DNA of 64,000 nt from Phoenix dactylifera (Eukaryota > Streptophyta > Magnoliopsida > Arecales > Arecaceae): assembly GCF_009389715.1 (NCBI RefSeq), contig NW_024068516.1:62001-126000 (forward strand), read 5' to 3'. The first letter of the stretch is position 1, and each line of letters begins with the position of its first letter. This document shows, one piece after another, positions 60,659 to 64,000 of this stretch. The translations under genes were made by a program, and so were the position numbers. The notes under the pieces were generated by a model. That model worked only from the letters and a program-made list of their open reading frames with translations. It had not been told where the DNA came from and ran no database searches.

Positions 60659-61913
60659 TTAATGGACCCTTCCAAACTCCATCTGCTCCCGTCCTTGCTC
60701 TTCCTCTGTCCCAAAACCAGCAGACTCTAACGAGTCTCCAGACCTCTTGAAATGCAGCTCCAACTCCTTCTGCCTTGCCTGCATCCTCATTCGCTCGTTC
60801 TCAAGCATCAGTCTTTCATTCTCCAGCCTCGATCTCTCGATCTCCCTATCCTTCTTGCTGCTGAACCTCTGCCACTTGAACCTCTGCCTCTCTATTGCCA
60901 GAGCTTCAGTCTCAATGTCCAATCTCTCCTCCTCGAGTTGCAATGCCCGCATCCTCAACCACTTCCGCTGTTCTAATGGTGATCTCGTCGGGTCCTGAAG
61001 GACTGCATCGATTTCAGCAAGGAAACTCTCAAATCCCCCTCTCTCAACCTCTTCGCTCCCCTCTTCTTCATCCCCTTCATCATGATCTGCCTCATCCTCG
61101 TCCTCCTCCCCCTCCCCATCAACACACTGATTGCCATCTTTCGACAATGTGACGTGTGGTAGCGAACAGCTCTGCAAATTGATATCAGGACAATCAGGTA
61201 TTTTCTGGCCGCTGTGGTACGCGCACATCTCCTTGTAAAAAAGATGTTTCGAGCTCAGGATCTTTCTCACGTCGCTCTTTGCTTTTTGGAGATGGGCATC
61301 GACTCCAAGCTTGCAGGATCATTGACGACAATGCAGGAGGTCCCGGGACCAAGGATATCGTTCAACCTCTTGTATCTTTTGTTCAGGTCATTGAACTTGT
61401 CCTCGCACTGCTGTGGCGAAACAAAGGCGCCATTTTCTTGCATCAGTAAGGATACCATCTTCCATTTTCCTTTCTTCTGGAATGCGGCCCGTGCTTCCTC
61501 TTCACAGCACCTGCCGTCCCATCCACGGGCCCTCATGAGCGCAGTCATCCCCGACGAAGGCGACGATCCGGATCAACAGCCGGACCACCTCGTCGGTCCA
61601 CTTCATACGATGCCAAGGTGAGCCCTTTTTGCCCGATCCCGTGCCGGTCTGTTGCCCGTGGCCGTTCTCCTCGGCAGCGGCGGCGGCTGGGAGTTGGTCG
61701 TCATCGTCGCTGGTGGCGGCGGCGGTGGAGGAGGGGGAGATGCCCTTCCCGCGAGACGGGGGGTTCAGAGAAGCGGTGGCGGGGGTCGAAGAGGCCGGCG
61801 GCGAGCATTGGTTGAAGGTAGGGGAGGGGGTCGTGCGGCTGGGGGTGGTGGTGTACGGAAGGGTCGGCGGATGATCCAGCGAGAAAGCCGCTGCCAGTCA
61901 TCGAATTATCCAT
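60659..61913 (-). pseudogene. trihelix (GT-factor-like) DNA-binding protein gene, frame broken at three places
   Basis: On the minus strand the start is MDNSMTGSGFLAGSS (ATG 61913-61911). A Pro/His-rich N-terminus, an Ala/Asp linker and SPWHRMKWTDEVVRLLIRIV open the trihelix domain, which continues with QKKGKWK and QQCEDKFNDLNKRYKRLND. KILSSKHLFYKEMCAYH, an acidic Glu/Asp stretch and a charged coiled coil (RLENERLMLENERMRMQAR) follow, to the stop near 60659. This domain order matches plant nuclear trihelix regulators of about 400 residues. Three one-base shifts interrupt it: an extra base in the G6 run 61758-61763, an extra base at about 61518-61520, and a missing base near 61296. All lie in or beside runs of one base. 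It is either a young pseudogene or an intact gene with sequencing errors. No introns are needed. Confidence 0.8.
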
Positions 61914-62300
61914 GGCTTCCCCTCTTCCTCAGGGCCGGCTTACAGGCATTACCCAAAACCCCTAGAAATCGAAGAAGAAAAAACACCCAGAAACCCATCG
62001 ATCCGAACAGCCGAGTCCGAAACGAAACCCTAGATTTCAGGAAAACAGGTTCAAAGAGATGAGAAACCTTATGGCTTTTGATCCAACGAGGCTAGGCTTT
62101 CGACGACGAGATGGACGAAAACGCGCGGTGCTTTGAGAGCTTGAACGCGTAAAAATGGAGACTCTTTGGCCGGAGGGTGCGGCGAGAAGAGAGACAGAGA
62201 GAAAGCGAGCGAGCTGCATGGATTGTTGCATAGAGACCGCATGGGCCCATTTGAGGGTCTGAAGGCAATAAACTTAGCAACCGCATGGTCGGAGCGGACC
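61914..62300 (-). promoter_or_regulatory. probable leader and promoter of the trihelix gene
   Basis: GC-rich DNA upstream of the ATG; the minus strand has CTCTCTGTCTCTCTTCTCG near 62180-62200, typical of a plant 5' leader. No TATA box was chosen with confidence. Confidence 0.4.
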
Positions 62301-64000
62301 TAAAGTGAACCGTGAGCGGTTCGGTCGAAGCAGGTGCAAGAATCCGGTTTGGTCTATATGGAGCCGCTCGCCTTGAACCGAAACCACCATGGTCGCTTTG
62401 GATGAGAAGAATTGGATCTCACCGCATCAAGTCACTCGACAAAATGCTTGCAAATTAAGTTTCTCTGCCTTTGGCTCGACACGCTTCTCGTATTTATCTT
62501 TCTTAAATTACGTAATATGAGTACTGGAAGTCGGTTTTTGCATAAAAATATTTAATTATTAATTTTGTAAGAAAAATTAGATTTTTTTTTTCACAAAATA
62601 ATATATAGTTAAGGATTTTCTAGATGGGTTTTGCCACTGACTCTCGCAATAAAGTGAGCAATGCATATTTACAAATACCCAATAAAATCCCCTTAAATAT
62701 GGACCCGCTCTACAATCAATCAACAAGTAAAAAAAATAAATAAATCTTCTTTTTTGTTTTTACAAAGTTAATAATCAAATAGAAATTTATATGCAAAACC
62801 TATTGTTGTAAAAAAAGGTATTGCGTGAGTATCCAAGGAGATGGCATTTTACATGAACGAAACAAGGAAAGGAAAAAAAAATGAAACATGTTGTTAGTGT
62901 TCACTTCAAGATGAACCAAAAACAATCTAGCACAACTTTTGATTGTCATTCTTCTTCTTGTATTTTAATTTTATATTTCACTTATTTTTTAAAATATTTA
63001 ATTAAAATTTTAAATTTCAATACCGAGCACCATTTAGCGCTTCCAAGAGAACGCCATGTTGCCTACTTTAATTTTCAATAATATATTTTTTATTTTGAAT
63101 AAAATTATAATTAATATTCAAATATTTTAAGATTTTTTAACTTGATTGTGAAATGTATAGTAGTAGATCTGGGTTGAGTCTCGCTGCTCTCTTCTTTTCT
63201 CTCCCTTCTATCGTTACCCCTCTATTCCTCTGTTTCTCTCTTCGAAGTTGAAGTGTCTTAAACCCTCTAGAAATTAAAGCAGAGTTAGAGGAAAAATAAA
63301 AAACAAAAAGGCAAGATGGCCGAAAAGGCCTGTTTTCTTCCCAAAATAATAAAGCATATTATTTGGCTTGGTGATTAAGATATTCTTATTTAGATGCACC
63401 GTGATCAGACGTTTTTTTTTTAATCACACTGATTATTTGAAAATTTGATTGCTATTGATTTTGCTAGACATATTGCTGTCTGGTTGGCAGGTAGAAGCTA
63501 TCAAACGAGATTTTAGGGATGGCAAATCCGAGCCATATCAAATAGTTCCAATGATAAAGTGCAAAGATTATTAGCATATAAAAAAATTGGAGAGGTACTG
63601 TTCACAATAAAAACAAAGAAAAAAATTTCCCAAACATGTTATTCAAGAAAAGTTAATGAAGCAACAGAAATCACAGCTCACATCAAATTAGAGAAAAACC
63701 TGGACTAACAGTTACAGCTGTTAGATCACAGAAAAATGATCGGTAACTTCTTGACCAACTTATTAAGTTTGATGCTACGATACAGATCAAAGCTAATACC
63801 AACTTTAGAAGAACTTGACGGACAGACACTTCAACTATAGCCACTAGTTCTTGTGACCGATCAGCAATTTCCAATCATGTTAATAGGAAAGCAAGGATGC
63901 ATTGAGACAATGAGGGTATAACCTGCTGGACTAACAGCTATACTCATCTGATTCTTATAACAACGGCGAGGAATCTCGCAATCATGTTGTGGGGAAAGTT
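62301..64000. other. intergenic, no gene recognised
   Basis: CGGTTCG/CCGGTTT-rich words at 62315-62380 pass into AT-rich DNA with T- and A-runs. A CT-rich patch (63181-63245) and short minus-strand frames near 63683-63874 have no recognised domain. Confidence 0.45.

Noticed and set aside
62284-62395. CATGGTCG direct repeats (62284-62291 and 62388-62395) around a CGGTTCG-rich segment, like a tiny hAT insertion
   Set aside because: No inverted ends, and an 8-bp match at this spacing can occur by chance in CG-rich sequence.
63683-63874. Minus-strand frame of 63 codons with a hydrophobic stretch
   Set aside because: Short, unsupported by any family or gene signal; could be the edge of a gene beyond the window but nothing shows it.

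Overview
This is a window of nuclear DNA from a flowering plant, most likely a monocot and plausibly a palm. The placement rests on gene families, intron-rich structure, GC-rich gene starts in an AT-rich background, and a dense load of plant transposons. It is not proven. Two gene models can be reconstructed in full with consistent splice phases: a mitochondrial ADP/ATP carrier (minus strand, coding exons 10994-13553, leader exon near 15731-15790) and the largest subunit of RNA polymerase I (plus strand, 21 coding exons from 21772 to 48545, 1665 residues). Two more genes are recognisable in part. One is the last exon of a GH28 polygalacturonase at the left edge (84-320). The other is a trihelix DNA-binding protein on the minus strand (60659-61913), whose single exon is split by three one-base indels at or beside homopolymers.

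Layout: 1-320 is the polygalacturonase end. 321-10993 is intergenic and holds a small hAT-like element (1770-2317), a complete-ended CACTA transposon (3055-7517, perfect 30-bp inverted ends, AAT target duplication) with a transposase remnant, a 34-bp tandem repeat (7646-7813) and a microsatellite. 10994-15896 is the ADP/ATP carrier with a long intron in its 5' leader. 16340-21385 is transposon debris: an AT-rich MITE-like element, then a decayed LINE of the plant L1 type broken by the 3' part of a Ty1/copia element, with part of the LINE endonuclease region present twice. 21390-48545 is the promoter and body of the Pol I subunit gene, whose introns carry an antisense LINE, several non-autonomous DNA elements and a large foldback palindrome. 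48546-60650 has no recognised gene. It contains poly-G tracts, a 326-bp element with 9-bp target duplication, and three tandem diverged copies of a 1.2-1.5 kb unit, the last split by a 1038-bp hAT-type element. 60659-61913 is the trihelix gene. 62300-64000 is AT-rich with nothing recognised.

The genes do not form a pathway. The carrier exports ATP from mitochondria and Pol I makes rRNA precursor. Both promoter regions carry a telo-box (AAACCCTA), a motif typical of plant growth and ribosome-biogenesis genes.

No new enzymatic or defence system was found. The most distinctive content is a set of non-autonomous elements: (i) a GTACCG-rich family with 9-bp target duplications and CAAG[AG]T ends, (ii) hAT-type elements rich in GCTCGAGC palindromes, and (iii) several elements whose interiors are GC-rich and look like captured gene starts.
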